A DNA stretch of 64,000 bases from Euryarchaeota archaeon UBA19 (GCA_002502175.1 DAPQ01000075.1:11937-75936), one strand, 5' to 3'. Positions 1 through 9,157 are shown, numbered from the stretch's first letter. A program made the numbers and translations. The notes: generated by a model not told the origin, from the letters alone.

Positions 1-39
1 AATCCGTTAATTGCGACTTTGATTGACCCCATGGTGTAG
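1..39 (+). CDS. Possible 3' end of an upstream gene (partial)
   Basis: Frame 1 from the window edge reads 12 codons (NPLIATLIDPMV) and a TAG stop at 37-39, while the other two plus frames close earlier. A perfect hairpin follows 7 nt later, as seen after other stops in this window. The fragment is far too short to identify the product, and it may simply be chance open sequence. Confidence 0.3.
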   Translation, partial: NPLIATLIDPMV

Positions 40-46
40 CCCCATG

Positions 47-59
47 CGCCCTTTGGGCG
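47..59. other. GC hairpin with 3-nt loop (family member 1)
   Basis: Perfect 5-bp inverted repeat CGCCC/GGGCG around a TTT loop. It lies just after the possible stop at 37-39 and about 125 nt before the GXGXG gene. It is the shortest member of the intergenic triloop hairpin set and is not followed by a T tract. Confidence 0.5.
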
Positions 60-184
60 GATTGATGCCGTAATCGAACCTCTATCAATGATGCTCTCCA
101 AAGACGCTGCGGAAAATAAACAGAAATATCGTAATCTTCACTATCTACTTACCCGTCATAATGAAGACGGTATCCACTCCGTAG

Positions 185-1741
185 ATGGCTGGAGATAACA
201 TGCGCGACATCACCGCGAAGAGTGTCAAACTCAACAGAGACCTCGATAAGATGTTGCAACAAGCACTCGAAAGAGACTTGCTAGTGCGCATCGGATGGGG
301 CAAGCAAGGAGACGAGAAACCCAAGAATGGAGAGATTGGTGTTATCACCCATCTTCCTGAAAAATCACGAGTATTACTTTTGGGTGATTTGGGAGAATGT
401 GCAGGTGCAATGAATGATGGCGGGACCTTCACTCTTCAGGGGGGTTGTGGTTCAATGTTGGGCGCCTTCCAAAAATCAGGTAGGATCACTATCGAAAAAG
501 ATGCAGGAGACCGGGTGGGCCAGAAAATGGCTGGTGGAGAGATTATCGTCCAAGGCTCGGCAGGTAATGAAACCGGAGCAGAGATGAATGATGGATTCGT
601 CATTGTCAGAGGCCATGCTGGATCTGCAACTGGTGCCGCCATGAGTGGTGGTACTGTGGTCATCCTTGGAAATACCGGTAGCGACCCGGGGAGAGGAATG
701 GTTGGCGGCCGTGTGATTATTTCTGGTTCCTGTCCACCACCGGGAGAAGGCGCTACAATGAGGTCGATTGATTCCAGTGAAGTGGATGAATTGGCGGAAC
801 ATCTTGAACCACTTGGACTGTACATTGATTCAGACGCTTTGGTAATTGTACCAAGCGAAGATGGACCTCCGCAACCCGAGTTACCCGAGATATCCGTTAC
901 CGAGGGCTTCGAAGGCATCACCCTAGTGCCATCTGCAAGGGATAGATTACCCACCCATACCCAAGTAGACACTAGCTCACCAATACACCCTGCTGGTCAA
1001 GATGAAAATGCTCTGACGACTCCTCTTCCTTGGATAATTAGCACGGAAAACATGACTGGGAAGGTTGGCAGATATTCCACAAATCAACCAGGTTTGGTGA
1101 CTTCAGAACCTAGGCCAAATGACCTAATTTTAGTCACCGAAGAAAATCTCTTAGACGTTGTAGGTATAATCAATCAATGTTCTGGTATGGTTCTAGATCT
1201 AACTAAGATGCCGGCCATTAACGATGCAGAAATCGAAGCATTATTGGTTTCACTTTACAGTAGGATGGCAGACAATTCCCTAGTTTTCCTAAAGGACAGC
1301 ATATCAAGGGTAGAGCACCTATTCCGCTTAGTTGTAGATCTAGACCTCGATGGCGCAATAGTTGATGTTGCTTCAGCCGGAGGCTCAAGAGCCGCAGCGG
1401 CATTACCCAGAATTGGACTAGTCGCTCAAGCAATGAATTTACCAAATCAAGGAAGGAGAATATTACTCCAGATGCACGAGGCCCCTTCTGCGGAAGATCT
1501 ACTCATCACTATTGGGGCAGGATGTTCTGCAGTTGTAGCGCCTGCTCCTAATGATGATGTTGAAGCGGCGCTAAATTGGATTGATGGAACATTAAGAGGT
1601 TGGATGTTAGAATTGGGACTAAATAATCTAAACGAATTAACAAGACGTAATTTACGAGCCCTCGATCATGATACTGCAGCAATATCTGGTCTTCGATTAA
1701 TAGGATATGACAGGCCGCTTCCGATGTGGTTGAGAAACTGA
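185..1741 (+). CDS. GXGXG-domain glutamate synthase large-subunit-like protein
   Basis: Residues about 65-195 form a GXGXG beta-helix with repeated G-x-x-x-G-x-x-M-x-x-G units (for example AGAMNDGG, GAEMNDGF, GAAMSGGT, GRGMVGGR), as in the C-terminal domain of glutamate synthase GltB and in FwdC/FmdC. Residues about 270-518 resemble the end of the GltB FMN-barrel: a GRRILLQ...GAGCSAVVAP segment, then LNELTRRNLRALDHDTAAISGL. The glycine-rich FMN/iron-sulfur part of a real GltB2 is not visible, so catalysis is doubtful. The order (GXGXG first, barrel-like second) is reversed relative to canonical GltB. ATG 185 or ATG 200 could be the start; neither has an obvious Shine-Dalgarno. The gene is followed closely by pheT. 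The GXGXG assignment is firm, the role in glutamate synthesis is inference. Confidence 0.75.
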   Translation: MAGDNMRDITAKSVKLNRDLDKMLQQALERDLLVRIGWGKQGDEKPKNGEIGVITHLPEKSRVLLLGDLGECAGAMNDGGTFTLQGGCGSMLGAFQKSGRITIEKDAGDRVGQKMAGGEIIVQGSAGNETGAEMNDGFVIVRGHAGSATGAAMSGGTVVILGNTGSDPGRGMVGGRVIISGSCPPPGEGATMRSIDSSEVDELAEHLEPLGLYIDSDALVIVPSEDGPPQPELPEISVTEGFEGITLVPSARDRLPTHTQVDTSSPIHPAGQDENALTTPLPWIISTENMTGKVGRYSTNQPGLVTSEPRPNDLILVTEENLLDVVGIINQCSGMVLDLTKMPAINDAEIEALLVSLYSRMADNSLVFLKDSISRVEHLFRLVVDLDLDGAIVDVASAGGSRAAAALPRIGLVAQAMNLPNQGRRILLQMHEAPSAEDLLITIGAGCSAVVAPAPNDDVEAALNWIDGTLRGWMLELGLNNLNELTRRNLRALDHDTAAISGLRLIGYDRPLPMWLRN

Positions 1742-1745
1742 GGTG
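1740..1745 (+). promoter_or_regulatory. Shine-Dalgarno (GAGGTG) for pheT CTG start
   Basis: GAGGTG overlaps the TGA stop of the upstream gene and sits 5 nt before CTG at 1751. The same arrangement, TGAGGTGTT plus three bases plus the start codon, is found at 54728-54742 in front of an ATG, which supports CTG 1751 as the initiation codon. Confidence 0.65.
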
Positions 1746-1750
1746 TTAAT

Positions 1751-3505
1751 CTGCCAACTATCACCTTGAGTCATTCTTTACTTCGCTCCATTCAAGAAAA
1801 AAATGGTGCGACTTATGATTCCGAAGATTGGATGGAAAGGCTATCTCAAATCGGATGCGTGGTCGAAGGTAGCTGCGATGAATCAATTGAAATTGAGGTT
1901 TTTCCAGACCGACCGGACCTTCTGAGCCATGAAACCATGGCAAGAGCAGCTAGGGCTTTTCTGGACGGAGATAGTCAAAAACCTACAATTGAAACTAAAG
2001 ATAGTGGTATCGCTTTGGAGGTTGATTCCAGTCTTGAATCAGTTCGACCAATCATCATGGGTGCGATTGTAAGAGGAGTAAATAACGGAGATACTGATGA
2101 GGAAAAAGACCAATTCATTCAATCCTTAATGGACCATCAAGAAAAATTACACCTCAGCCTCGGTCGAAAAAGGCGATTTTCATCTATAGGAGTCCATGAT
2201 CTGTCGACTTTAAGCCCACCTTTCAGAGTGATTACTGTACCAGGAACACACTCTTTTATCCCCTTGGCTATGGATAAAAAAATGTCAATCGATGAGATAC
2301 TTAGCGAACACCCGAAGGGTGTAGAGTACGCTCATTTAATGGAAAATATGGATGTATATCCTGTAATATTAGATTCGAATGATGACATACTATCGTTTCC
2401 ACCGATAATTAATGGAGAACACACCACAGTTAGCGAATCTACAAGAGATTTCTTCATTGATGTAACAGGCTGGGACGAAAGAGCCGTAGAAGCTTGTTTA
2501 TTGCTCGTTTGTCTTGCTTTATCGGAACGCGGCGGAACAATAGAACAAGTGAAGGTCACTGGTTACGATGGACTGGTTAGAATGACACCAAATATGCAGT
2601 CTAAGGAACATAGAGTGTCTGATCGATTGATTGAAAGAATACTCGGCCTGACTCTTGGCAGTGAAGAAATTGCCTCGTCAATACAAAGGATGGGAGGAAA
2701 TTTAGTAGCCTCACGCGCGGTTACGGATGGAGTAAACAAAGCAGAGCGTTGGGCGGACCTCGAAGTAGGTGAAAGAGAGCATGTAATCGCCATGCCTAGA
2801 TGGCGATCCGACATAATGCATCCCGTGGATATTGTTGAAGATATTGCAATCGGTTATGGATACGAGAATATGCCCAACATCTTATCATCCGTTCATCTGG
2901 ATGCTATCCCTTTACCTTCTGCACATTTACACAGAAGAGTTCGAGAAAGTTTACGCTCTTTGAATCTTCAAGAAACTCAAAGTCTTACATTATCAAACGA
3001 AAGAGTTCAATTTGAAAATACACGATGGGCGAGTTTGGCAACTGCTACTGAATTAGCAAACCCAATTACCATTGACCACACAATGATGAGGCAGAGGATC
3101 CTTCCGAGTTTATTGCAGCTACTGGCAGCAAATCGTCATCATGAATTACCACAACGAGTTTACGAAATTGGAACGGTTGTATTGGACTCTCATAATGCTA
3201 CAAGGGCTGCATGGGCTTGTGCTGAAGTTGGAGGAGGTTTCTCCGCAGCGAAAGGATTCGCACAAGCCCTCCTCAGAGATATTGGAGCAAATCTTGAGGA
3301 CATAGTTTGGGAATCAACCGAGTTGGACGAGGGACCTTGGTTATCTGGAAGGGGCGCTAAGGTCTTTGTATCTGGAGAAGAAATCGGACAAATTGGAGAA
3401 ATAGACCCTGCTGTTGCTTCTGAATTTGGTCTTCGGGTTCCAATTCAAGCTGGAGATTTCGACATCGATGCCATAGGCCGCCTTATCCCAGACCCGGTAC
3501 TCTGA
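1751..3505 (+). CDS. pheT: Phenylalanine-tRNA ligase beta subunit, archaeal type
   Basis: Large subunit of phenylalanyl-tRNA synthetase, which charges tRNA-Phe together with the alpha subunit PheS (not in this window). The archaeal/eukaryotic layout is visible: an N-terminal B1-like segment, the B3/B4 editing region, the B5 DNA-binding-like fold around residues 280-390, and the catalytic-like core with HPVDIVEDIAIGYGYENMP. There is no bacterial-type anticodon-binding extension. The first in-frame ATG/GTG/TTG is TTG 1766, but family members begin M-P-x-(I/V)-T-(L/V). The codons from CTG 1751 give exactly xPTITLSHS, with a GAGGTG Shine-Dalgarno 5 nt upstream, so CTG is the likely start (584 aa). 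It is probably translated with the preceding gene, whose stop overlaps the Shine-Dalgarno. Confidence 0.93.
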   Translation: MPTITLSHSLLRSIQEKNGATYDSEDWMERLSQIGCVVEGSCDESIEIEVFPDRPDLLSHETMARAARAFLDGDSQKPTIETKDSGIALEVDSSLESVRPIIMGAIVRGVNNGDTDEEKDQFIQSLMDHQEKLHLSLGRKRRFSSIGVHDLSTLSPPFRVITVPGTHSFIPLAMDKKMSIDEILSEHPKGVEYAHLMENMDVYPVILDSNDDILSFPPIINGEHTTVSESTRDFFIDVTGWDERAVEACLLLVCLALSERGGTIEQVKVTGYDGLVRMTPNMQSKEHRVSDRLIERILGLTLGSEEIASSIQRMGGNLVASRAVTDGVNKAERWADLEVGEREHVIAMPRWRSDIMHPVDIVEDIAIGYGYENMPNILSSVHLDAIPLPSAHLHRRVRESLRSLNLQETQSLTLSNERVQFENTRWASLATATELANPITIDHTMMRQRILPSLLQLLAANRHHELPQRVYEIGTVVLDSHNATRAAWACAEVGGGFSAAKGFAQALLRDIGANLEDIVWESTELDEGPWLSGRGAKVFVSGEEIGQIGEIDPAVASEFGLRVPIQAGDFDIDAIGRLIPDPVL

Positions 3506-3515
3506 GTCTTCAAAA

Positions 3516-3701
3516 TCAATCATCGCCTAGTAGCGCCATTGCATCGAGAAAAGATTTGTCTTTCAGGTGACTTTTATCCTCGATTAAATCCTTCTGTTTA
3601 TCCTCAGACTTTCTCTCATACTCAACTACCTCAGCCTTCTCTTCTGTAGGCTTTGGTTTGGCGGGGGCGTTCTTCTTACCAAATGGCCACTTCGATGCCA
3701 T
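3516..3701 (-). CDS. Small charged hypothetical protein (61 aa)
   Basis: Open frame of 61 residues, rich in Lys and Glu, beginning MASKWPFGKKN and ending SFLDAMALLGDD. It lies convergent to pheT (10 nt between stops) and divergent from the SGNH gene. The middle (residues 15-45) looks like a disordered or helical charged linker. The composition is protein-like and the spacer would otherwise be an unusually long 290 nt, which favours a real gene. No family is recognised. Confidence 0.5.
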   Translation of the reverse strand: MASKWPFGKKNAPAKPKPTEEKAEVVEYERKSEDKQKDLIEDKSHLKDKSFLDAMALLGDD

Positions 3702-3795
3702 AGTCGTCGAACAGCACCCAAGACCATAGTTGCTTCGTATAAGCGATTCATCGCGAAAGGGTAGGAATCAAAGCCGAGAACGATGAGCGTCTCCC

Positions 3796-6615
3796 ATGCG
3801 AGGCAGGGCTTTGGCCATGGCAATGATTCTTGCATTGCTATCCGTGTCAGCAGCGCCGAGCCAATTAAATGGGCCTCCGAAATCTTTTGATTCGGCTTCC
3901 AATGATTCAACGCTTGACCTATTATTGATCGGAAATTCATATACTTCCAACAATCAATTAAGTGTAAGAATTGACAATCTACTAACCTCTTCAGGATTTA
4001 CTCCCGATGTACAGTCGTTAACTAGTGGAGGTAAGACCCTTGCTTGGCATGGAGAACAAGCTGAAACTGAAGGTTCTGAATGGTTCAGCGCCCTGAGGTC
4101 GCCTCACGATTATGTGATATTGCAAGACCAAAGCCAAGTTCCGGGTTTCCCAACAAGTTCGTCATATTGGCAAGATAGTATGCAAGGGGCTCAAATTATC
4201 GATGATTTGATTGATGACAATGGTGGAGATACCTTCTTTCTAATGACTTGGGGCTACAGAAATGGTGATGAGAGCAATAGTTGGAGATATCCTGACTACG
4301 TAACGATGCAACATCATCTAGAAACAGGTTACCTTGCTTATGCTGAAAACCTATCATCAGAACAAAGGCCTGTTTTCATCGCTCCTGTAGGAATGGCATT
4401 TGAGAATATATTTTTCTCCATATCTAATGCTACTGATGATGGAACTATTTTCTCCGACCTATACGCTTCAGATGGTAGTCACCCCTCCATTCAAGGGAGT
4501 TATTTGGCCGCCTGCGTTATTCATGTATCCGTTACTGGAGAACCCTCAGTTGGTCTACCGAGTACTGGCGGAATAAACCAATCTAGAACATTAGAATTGC
4601 AACAATGGGCAGACCACACTGTATTCAACACATCAGGATTAACCTACCCTTGGCAATTGGAAGATTTAGGAGTTGAATTCGGAGTCTCTTCCGGTTCAAT
4701 TTTCAATATTGACCCGGGGCTAACTATTGGCGTAGCAGCCAATTTCACTAATCTAGCAGAGGTCGACACTACTGCGCTAATTGAAATCTCTAGTCCATCT
4801 GGTTGGCAAGTATCATGGGATTATCCAACAAGTCCGGAAGTGGGATTTTCATTTGATGCTCCAAGTGATGTTGTTCAGTGGGTAGAATTTACGGTTACAG
4901 CACCTGAAGTAGCCTCCGGTTACCCTCTTGCAGAATCGATTCATGACTTTAGCGTAGCTTTGGTTGGAGACCATACCGGCAATCAAGATTGGTGGAATTT
5001 TTCACTTCGTTATGGTGAATGGAAAGGTATGCAAGTAATCGAAGGAGGTGGGACTGCTTCTATCGACCCAGGAGGTGTTGTGGACCTAGAATTTGAGTTA
5101 CAGAATATTGGTAACTCGATTAATTCGCTTGGAATAAATATCGCACCAGTTGACGAGAATGGCACTCCAATACAGACACCTAGCCTATCATTTGCATATG
5201 ATGGATGGACTGCAATAATCTACGACCGTGCTGGTTTGGAAGATATGAATCCAGGCGAAATCACTACCGTTCGTATGCAGGTGCAATCTCCGATTTTAAC
5301 CTCTGGGAAATTGGATATGATGATTCAATTTTGGGCAGATGGTGTAGAAGATATTCAAAGATTAAACCAGACAATTAGCATAGTTCCTCGATCCGGTGGC
5401 GACCTAGGATTGACAAATGTAAATTGCAATTTCGATGTAAAACCAGGAGAAACTTGTTTCGTAGAATTATTTATTGAAAATACAGGAGATGCGGCTTATC
5501 TATTCAATCTCAGTGTGTCTGAAAAGCCAGACTGGTTAGTTGTTAACATTACAGAATATACTCGATTTTTGGGTCCAGGTCAAACCGTCCATGGAATCGA
5601 TGTTTCTGCTTGGACTGCAATTGGATTAGAGGCGGGAATTAGCGGAAAAGTGACACTAGAATTAGAGGTCGATGGCTGGGTTCCTGCAGAGGTTAGTTTT
5701 GATGTGTCAATCGCAGCTGTTCACGCTTGGGAAATTATTCGCTCCGATGCTGAGGTGATTGATGGAAGATTGACCGGATATTGGGAAGTGAAGAATATAG
5801 GAAATAGCCCAGACGGATTGGTTGTAAGTGTCGAATGCACTGATTTTACAGATTTTGGAGTAATCCCTACAAATGAATTAGATTCTTCGACGGACCAAGG
5901 CAGATCATTCGAAGTTCTGGATGTTCCAATAAATGGAGTCCTAATTTTTGAGGTATGGATGGATGTCCCTAATGAGGCCCCAATAGCCTCAAATGCGATT
6001 CTAACAGTCGAAATCAGATCATTTAGAGACCCAGCAGTTCAACATACTGTAGAACATTCAACTGAAATTGATGGCATGCAACCATCCCAACCGGTTGACC
6101 CGGATGAGCCTAGTGTTTTCAGTAATTTTTTGCAGCGATGGTTGCAAACTATTCTAATCGTAATTGTCAGTATTGTCGGAACAACCGCGGTAGCCTTTGC
6201 CATTAGACACAGAATTGAAGCAGACAGGGAACATTACAGAAGAAATAACCCTACGGTTGTTGTTGAAGAAGTTGGAGACTGGATGTCAAAATTTGATTCC
6301 AGTGAGAAAGAACAACCCAAACTGATAGAGAGCCCAACAACCGACATAGAGTCCTTCAAGCAGGAATTCATGGAAAAATCAGGAGACCATTCTAGAGAAA
6401 TTTCACCGGCTCCTGAGGCAGAGGTAATCGACGATGCCGGAGATTTGCTTGATGAATCTCAAGCCGAGGATGCCATACTCGATGCAATCGAAATGGCAGA
6501 ACAATTGCAAGATAGTGATTTAATTCATCCAGATAACATAGTGCTGGACTTAGATGATTTTGATGAAAGATTGAATTCGCTTGGCAAAGATTTGCGTGAT
6601 GATGAAGACCCGTGA
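3796..6615 (+). CDS. Surface-anchored SGNH/GDSL-type hydrolase
   Basis: 939-residue type I membrane protein with an N-terminal signal peptide (residues 1-25). The SGNH fold occupies about 40-245: the nucleophile block is IGNSYT (Ser48), followed by the oxyanion-type segment SLTSGGKTLAWH, then HDYVILQDQSQ, and the acid/base block DGSHPS (Asp226, His229). This pattern matches DUF4886-like SGNH hydrolases, usually esterases acting on acylated carbohydrates. Residues about 300-760 contain several Ig-like/NEW3-CARDB-type beta-sandwiches. A transmembrane helix lies near 782-800 and is followed by an unusually long acidic cytosolic tail of about 140 residues. The substrate cannot be inferred. It is followed 15 nt later by rnhB on the same strand. 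Confidence 0.75.
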   Translation: MRGRALAMAMILALLSVSAAPSQLNGPPKSFDSASNDSTLDLLLIGNSYTSNNQLSVRIDNLLTSSGFTPDVQSLTSGGKTLAWHGEQAETEGSEWFSALRSPHDYVILQDQSQVPGFPTSSSYWQDSMQGAQIIDDLIDDNGGDTFFLMTWGYRNGDESNSWRYPDYVTMQHHLETGYLAYAENLSSEQRPVFIAPVGMAFENIFFSISNATDDGTIFSDLYASDGSHPSIQGSYLAACVIHVSVTGEPSVGLPSTGGINQSRTLELQQWADHTVFNTSGLTYPWQLEDLGVEFGVSSGSIFNIDPGLTIGVAANFTNLAEVDTTALIEISSPSGWQVSWDYPTSPEVGFSFDAPSDVVQWVEFTVTAPEVASGYPLAESIHDFSVALVGDHTGNQDWWNFSLRYGEWKGMQVIEGGGTASIDPGGVVDLEFELQNIGNSINSLGINIAPVDENGTPIQTPSLSFAYDGWTAIIYDRAGLEDMNPGEITTVRMQVQSPILTSGKLDMMIQFWADGVEDIQRLNQTISIVPRSGGDLGLTNVNCNFDVKPGETCFVELFIENTGDAAYLFNLSVSEKPDWLVVNITEYTRFLGPGQTVHGIDVSAWTAIGLEAGISGKVTLELEVDGWVPAEVSFDVSIAAVHAWEIIRSDAEVIDGRLTGYWEVKNIGNSPDGLVVSVECTDFTDFGVIPTNELDSSTDQGRSFEVLDVPINGVLIFEVWMDVPNEAPIASNAILTVEIRSFRDPAVQHTVEHSTEIDGMQPSQPVDPDEPSVFSNFLQRWLQTILIVIVSIVGTTAVAFAIRHRIEADREHYRRNNPTVVVEEVGDWMSKFDSSEKEQPKLIESPTTDIESFKQEFMEKSGDHSREISPAPEAEVIDDAGDLLDESQAEDAILDAIEMAEQLQDSDLIHPDNIVLDLDDFDERLNSLGKDLRDDEDP

Positions 6616-6630
6616 CACCACCGGCATCCT

Positions 6631-7368
6631 GTGGACAGTGACTGGATCATTGGTGTCGACGAGGCAGGCAGAGGACCTGTAATCGGTCCTTTGGTAGTTG
6701 CAGCATTAGCAATCCCATCAAATGATATTGAAAAAATAACTAAATTACAAGTAAAAGATTCAAAGGAACTTTCACACAATGAACGTCTTCGGATTTTCGC
6801 AGAAATCAATAGCCACATAGAGGATGGAGGTTGGAAATCGGGGTTAATTCTCTGTTCCGCGAAAAGAATAGATCTTAACAGCCTAAATTCGGATTTGAAT
6901 AGTCTGGAAATCAATTTATTTTCTGAGGCGATTATTGCTACAGATTTATCAAATGAATCGGGAGTGATTCGTGCAGATGCTTGTGATGTAAATGAAAAGA
7001 GGTTCGCAATGAGGCTTGAAACATCATTAGGCGAGGGCTGGAAAAATTGGAGGATTGAGGCCGAACATGGCATGGATTCAAGAGACCTAGTGACAGGAGG
7101 CGCCTCAATTCTCGCAAAAGTATCAAGAGACTCAGCAATCGAAGAAATCGCTGCACGAACAGGTATAGAAATTGGTTCAGGATATCCTTCTGATAAAACT
7201 ACACGAGTTGCCGTAGAAAAGATGCTGTCAAATGGGAAACCACATGATTCCCTAAGATGGAGTTGGGCAACCGTATCTGATATTTGGCAGGAGTTGCATG
7301 GAACCCCTGTTCCAATTCGGTCGGAGCAGGGTGGACCTGTTGTACAATCGTCACTTGATGACTGGTAA
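6631..7368 (+). CDS. rnhB: Ribonuclease HII
   Basis: Cleaves the RNA strand of RNA-DNA hybrids and removes misincorporated ribonucleotides. The N-terminal WIIGVDEAGRGPVIGPLVVA carries the first catalytic Asp-Glu pair (DEAGRG). IRADACDVN and the later HGMDSRDLVTGGASILAKVSRD supply the remaining acidic and basic residues, and SGYPSDKTT is typical of the C-terminal part. 245 aa is normal for the family. The start is GTG 6631, directly before the conserved motif and 15 nt after the preceding stop. The last about 25 residues extend slightly beyond the typical core. Confidence 0.95.
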   Translation: MDSDWIIGVDEAGRGPVIGPLVVAALAIPSNDIEKITKLQVKDSKELSHNERLRIFAEINSHIEDGGWKSGLILCSAKRIDLNSLNSDLNSLEINLFSEAIIATDLSNESGVIRADACDVNEKRFAMRLETSLGEGWKNWRIEAEHGMDSRDLVTGGASILAKVSRDSAIEEIAARTGIEIGSGYPSDKTTRVAVEKMLSNGKPHDSLRWSWATVSDIWQELHGTPVPIRSEQGGPVVQSSLDDW

Positions 7369-7395
7369 GGTAGAGAAGCGTCAAATGCCTGACTT

Positions 7396-7410
7396 CGGGC
7401 CGAAGGCCCG
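7396..7410. other. GC hairpin with GAA loop (family member 2)
   Basis: Perfect 6-bp inverted repeat CGGGCC/GGCCCG with a GAA loop. It sits 27 nt after the rnhB stop and only 5 nt before the gltX ATG. No T tract follows, so it is not a bacterial-type terminator. C-GAA-G triloops are known to make very stable DNA mini-hairpins. Confidence 0.75.
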
Positions 7411-7415
7411 ATAGC

Positions 7416-9131
7416 ATGGTAGATTCCGACTGGGATTCAGAAACCATAGATACTGTTCGAAAGTATGCTATGCAAAATACCCTGGAGTACGATGGGGCCG
7501 GTCAATCTGGTTCTGTACTAGGTCGCTTATTAGGTGAAAGAGCGGACCTCAGGCCTAGAGCAAAGGACCTGAAATCACTAGTAGAAAAAGAGGTAGAAGC
7601 TGCAAATCAAATGGCAAAAGAGAATGGTCTTGATGCCGTTAGAGAATCCTTAGCCGCAACAAATCCAGAGGCCTTACAAAGACAAAAACAACAGAAAAGA
7701 GTTGGACTAAAACCACTTCCCAATGTGACTGAGAGGGAAGTGATTTTGCGCTTTGCACCTAATCCAAATGGGCCACTTACTATTGGCCACTCGAGAGGAG
7801 TTGTGATTAATTCCGAATTCGCAAAGATGTATTCCGGTAAAGTTGTCTTGCGTTACGATGATACTGATACTAGAGTAAAACCACCTCTACCAGAAGCCTA
7901 TGGTTGGATAGAAGAAGAATACGAATGGCTTGCAGGCAGGCCTGCCGACGTTATTATCCGGGCAAGTGAAAGAATGCCTATCTATCTTGAATATGCCAAA
8001 CAAATGCTTGAATCCGGATTTGGTTACGTCTGCCGATGTAGTGCTGGAGAATTCAAAGACCTCAGGGATAATTCACAACCCTGCCCTTGTAGAGGAAAAA
8101 ATACCGAAAATAATCTCTCAGATTGGCAGGCCATGAATGATGGTAGTATAGAGGAAGGCGGGGCGGTTGTAAGGGTCAAAACTGACCTAGAATTACCCAA
8201 CCCTGCACTTCGTGACTGGCCTGCTTTACGCATACAACACAGTCCACATCCAATGGTCGGAGACCTATACAAAGTCTGGCCACTACTAGATTTCCAAAGT
8301 GCAATAGAAGATCATCTTCAAGGAGTGACTCACATTGTTAGAGGTAAGGATTTGATGGATTCTACAAGAAAACAGACTCTATTGTACGACCACTTCGGAT
8401 GGATATATCCTGAACCACTATATTGGGGTCGAGTAAAGGTACACGAGTTTGGAGGGTTCTCCACTTCTGGAATGAAAGTCGATATTGCTGATGGGAAATT
8501 TGAGGGATGGGATGATTCCCGTTTACCTACTATTTCCGCATTGAAACGTCGAGGTTTTGAACCTCAAGCCATCCGAGATTTCTGGTTAGATCTTGGATTA
8601 ACTCAGAAGGATATTTCAATATCAATGCAAACAATTGAGTCATTCAATTCTTCCGTGATTGATTCGGTTTGTGAGAGGAGAACCTTCGTTAGAAATCCAA
8701 GAAATATGTCACTTAATATGGACGAGATAGAACACCCGGATAGGTTGCAAATTGCTCGCCACCCACACGGAGAAATTGAAGGAGTTCGTGAATGGATAAT
8801 TTCCGAGGAATTTGTAATTGAGGATAGGGATTATTCCGAAAAATTACGTTTGAAGGACTTCGCAGATGTATCGATAAAGGAAAATCAGGCAAAAGTGAGC
8901 ACCTTGCAGAGAAGTGACAAGAGAACAATAGTGCATTGGTTACCGATAAATCAGAGTCGAATGGCTCGTCTAACTACCCCATTAGGAACTGAATTTAGAA
9001 TCGATGAAGGGCTAATCGAGAATATCGATTTAGTGGAGGGTGAAATCTTACAGTTAGAAAGGGTGGGTTTCGCAAAAATTGAGAAGGTTCCAGAAAAGGG
9101 CCCTGTTGAGTTACTATTTTTACACGGTTAG
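7416..9131 (+). CDS. gltX: Glutamate-tRNA ligase, archaeal type
   Basis: Class I aminoacyl-tRNA synthetase charging tRNA-Glu (and possibly tRNA-Gln for transamidation). The N-terminal helical extension (KYAMQNTLEYDGAGQSGSVLGRLLGE) is diagnostic of archaeal/eukaryotic enzymes. The HIGH-type motif is LTIGHS (residues 121-126). A Cys cluster CRC...CPC about 205-225 probably binds zinc. The KMSKS region is the archaeal-type STSGMKVD followed by GKFEGWDDSRLPT. The all-beta anticodon-binding half follows to the C-terminus. The length of 571 is typical. There is no Shine-Dalgarno; the ATG lies 5 nt after a perfect hairpin, so the mRNA is either leaderless or has a structured leader. Confidence 0.95.
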   Translation: MVDSDWDSETIDTVRKYAMQNTLEYDGAGQSGSVLGRLLGERADLRPRAKDLKSLVEKEVEAANQMAKENGLDAVRESLAATNPEALQRQKQQKRVGLKPLPNVTEREVILRFAPNPNGPLTIGHSRGVVINSEFAKMYSGKVVLRYDDTDTRVKPPLPEAYGWIEEEYEWLAGRPADVIIRASERMPIYLEYAKQMLESGFGYVCRCSAGEFKDLRDNSQPCPCRGKNTENNLSDWQAMNDGSIEEGGAVVRVKTDLELPNPALRDWPALRIQHSPHPMVGDLYKVWPLLDFQSAIEDHLQGVTHIVRGKDLMDSTRKQTLLYDHFGWIYPEPLYWGRVKVHEFGGFSTSGMKVDIADGKFEGWDDSRLPTISALKRRGFEPQAIRDFWLDLGLTQKDISISMQTIESFNSSVIDSVCERRTFVRNPRNMSLNMDEIEHPDRLQIARHPHGEIEGVREWIISEEFVIEDRDYSEKLRLKDFADVSIKENQAKVSTLQRSDKRTIVHWLPINQSRMARLTTPLGTEFRIDEGLIENIDLVEGEILQLERVGFAKIEKVPEKGPVELLFLHG

Positions 9132-9157
9132 AGATTATTCAGCCTCGCGTATGCACA

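Noticed and set aside
7396..7410. Hairpins as bacterial-type intrinsic terminators
   Set aside because: None of the ten is followed by a run of T in the transcript direction; the purD T tract precedes its hairpin rather than following it.
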